From contig NZBA01000108.1 in the NCBI GenBank assembly GCA_002686265.1, positions 25,074 to 89,073 on the forward strand: 64,000 bases of DNA, given 5' to 3'. Shown piece after piece: positions 63,653 to 64,000 of the stretch (position 1 is the first letter of the stretch; every line of letters starts with the position of its first letter). Both the position numbers and the translations under genes were made by a program. A model generated the notes under the pieces. It saw only the letters and a list, made by a program, of their open reading frames with translations, did not search any database and was not told the DNA's origin. This stretch comes from Planctomycetota bacterium (lineage in GTDB: Bacteria; Planctomycetota; UBA1135; GCA-002686595).

Positions 63653-64000
63653 TCAGCCTCCGCCCTCGACCTGTGTGTCAGCAGGGGGCGCCGCGCCGCC
63701 CTTGAGGGCTCCTGTAGCCCGGAAGGCGACCAGGAACGCGCCCAGGGCAAGGCCGATGGCGCCGATCACGAGCAAGGTCCGCATCCAGCCGGGGAGCTGG
63801 GAGAGGTCGCTCACGAACAGCCCCCCCCGCGCGGGTTGAGTGTGGTACTGGAGCGGCGGCCGACCGCCGCCCTGCAGGTCGAGTCCGCCGGCGGCGGGGC
63901 GAACGGCGCCGCTGCGGGCGAGCTCCTCCGCCATGCGCTCACGGGCGCCCGAACGGGCGGGCGCGGGCGGCGGGGCCGCGGCGGGCGGCGGGGCCGGGGC
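63653..64000 (-). CDS. Single-helix membrane protein, N-terminus beyond right edge
   Basis: The frame is open to the window edge, ending at a stop at 63653, so the gene is incomplete. The upstream part is Ala/Pro-rich (APAPPP-type repeats), which looks like a linker, then polar sequence, one transmembrane helix (LLVIGAIGLALGAFLVAF) and a short Gly-rich tail. Family not recognised. It lies 64 bp upstream of the DUF1800 gene on the same strand. Confidence 0.5.
   Translation of the reverse strand, partial: APAPPPAAAPPPAPARSGARERMAEELARSGAVRPAAGGLDLQGGGRPPLQYHTQPARGGLFVSDLSQLPGWMRTLLVIGAIGLALGAFLVAFRATGALKGGAAPPADTQVEGGG

Overview
The window looks like the chromosome of a high-GC member of the Planctomycetota or a close relative. 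The evidence is the mix of gene families: DUF1501/DUF1800 pairs, a DUF1080-LamG-cytochrome-propeller giant, an ASPIC/VCBS protein, alternative complex III, and secreted proteins sharing a C-terminal module with an FGDGLRC core. GTG starts and ATGA/GTGA stop-start overlaps are common. The phylum assignment is an inference from gene content; no rRNA is present, and I saw no tRNA, CRISPR array or insertion sequence.

Left half (about 0.6-34.3 kb) is a nitrogen-oxide respiration region. On the minus strand, one apparent operon of about 17 kb runs from 21536 down to 4518: narC (diheme cytochrome c), narG, narH, narJ, narI, narK, then the six genes of alternative complex III (actA-F), then a radical SAM gene. 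Almost every junction is a 1-21 bp gap or an overlap. Upstream on the same strand lie a nitrate/nitrite MFS transporter fused to a DoxX-like domain and an NtrC-type histidine kinase/response regulator pair. Candidate sigma-54 promoters and matching palindromes sit upstream of both narC and the MFS-DoxX gene, so the pair probably controls them. Divergent from the kinase are a diheme NorC-like cytochrome and a strongly diverged NorB-like heme-copper subunit. Next come a membrane cytochrome b/multiheme cytochrome c fusion and an ASPIC/VCBS-TPR protein. The likely electron flow is quinol to NarGHI directly, and quinol to alternative complex III to cytochrome c to the NO reductase; this is inferred.

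Middle (34.6-43.5 kb): an amidase; a three-gene operon resembling alkyl-DHAP synthase, glycerol-3-phosphate dehydrogenase and a diacylglycerol kinase-type lipid kinase, which suggests ether-lipid synthesis; and a minimal periplasmic nitrate reductase operon napD-napA-(duplicated napB) without napC.

Right half (43.8-64 kb) is envelope and carbohydrate biology: glycosyltransferases, a sulfatase-superfamily lipoprotein with Thr at the nucleophile position, three tandem secreted paralogues, a GHL10-type glycoside hydrolase overlapping a sodium:solute symporter, a divergent glucosamine-6-phosphate deaminase, two glycosyltransferases coupled to a beta-propeller/diheme cytochrome protein, and a DUF1800-DUF1501 pair. 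Genes run off both ends: a PhyH-like dioxygenase at the left and a one-helix membrane protein at the right.
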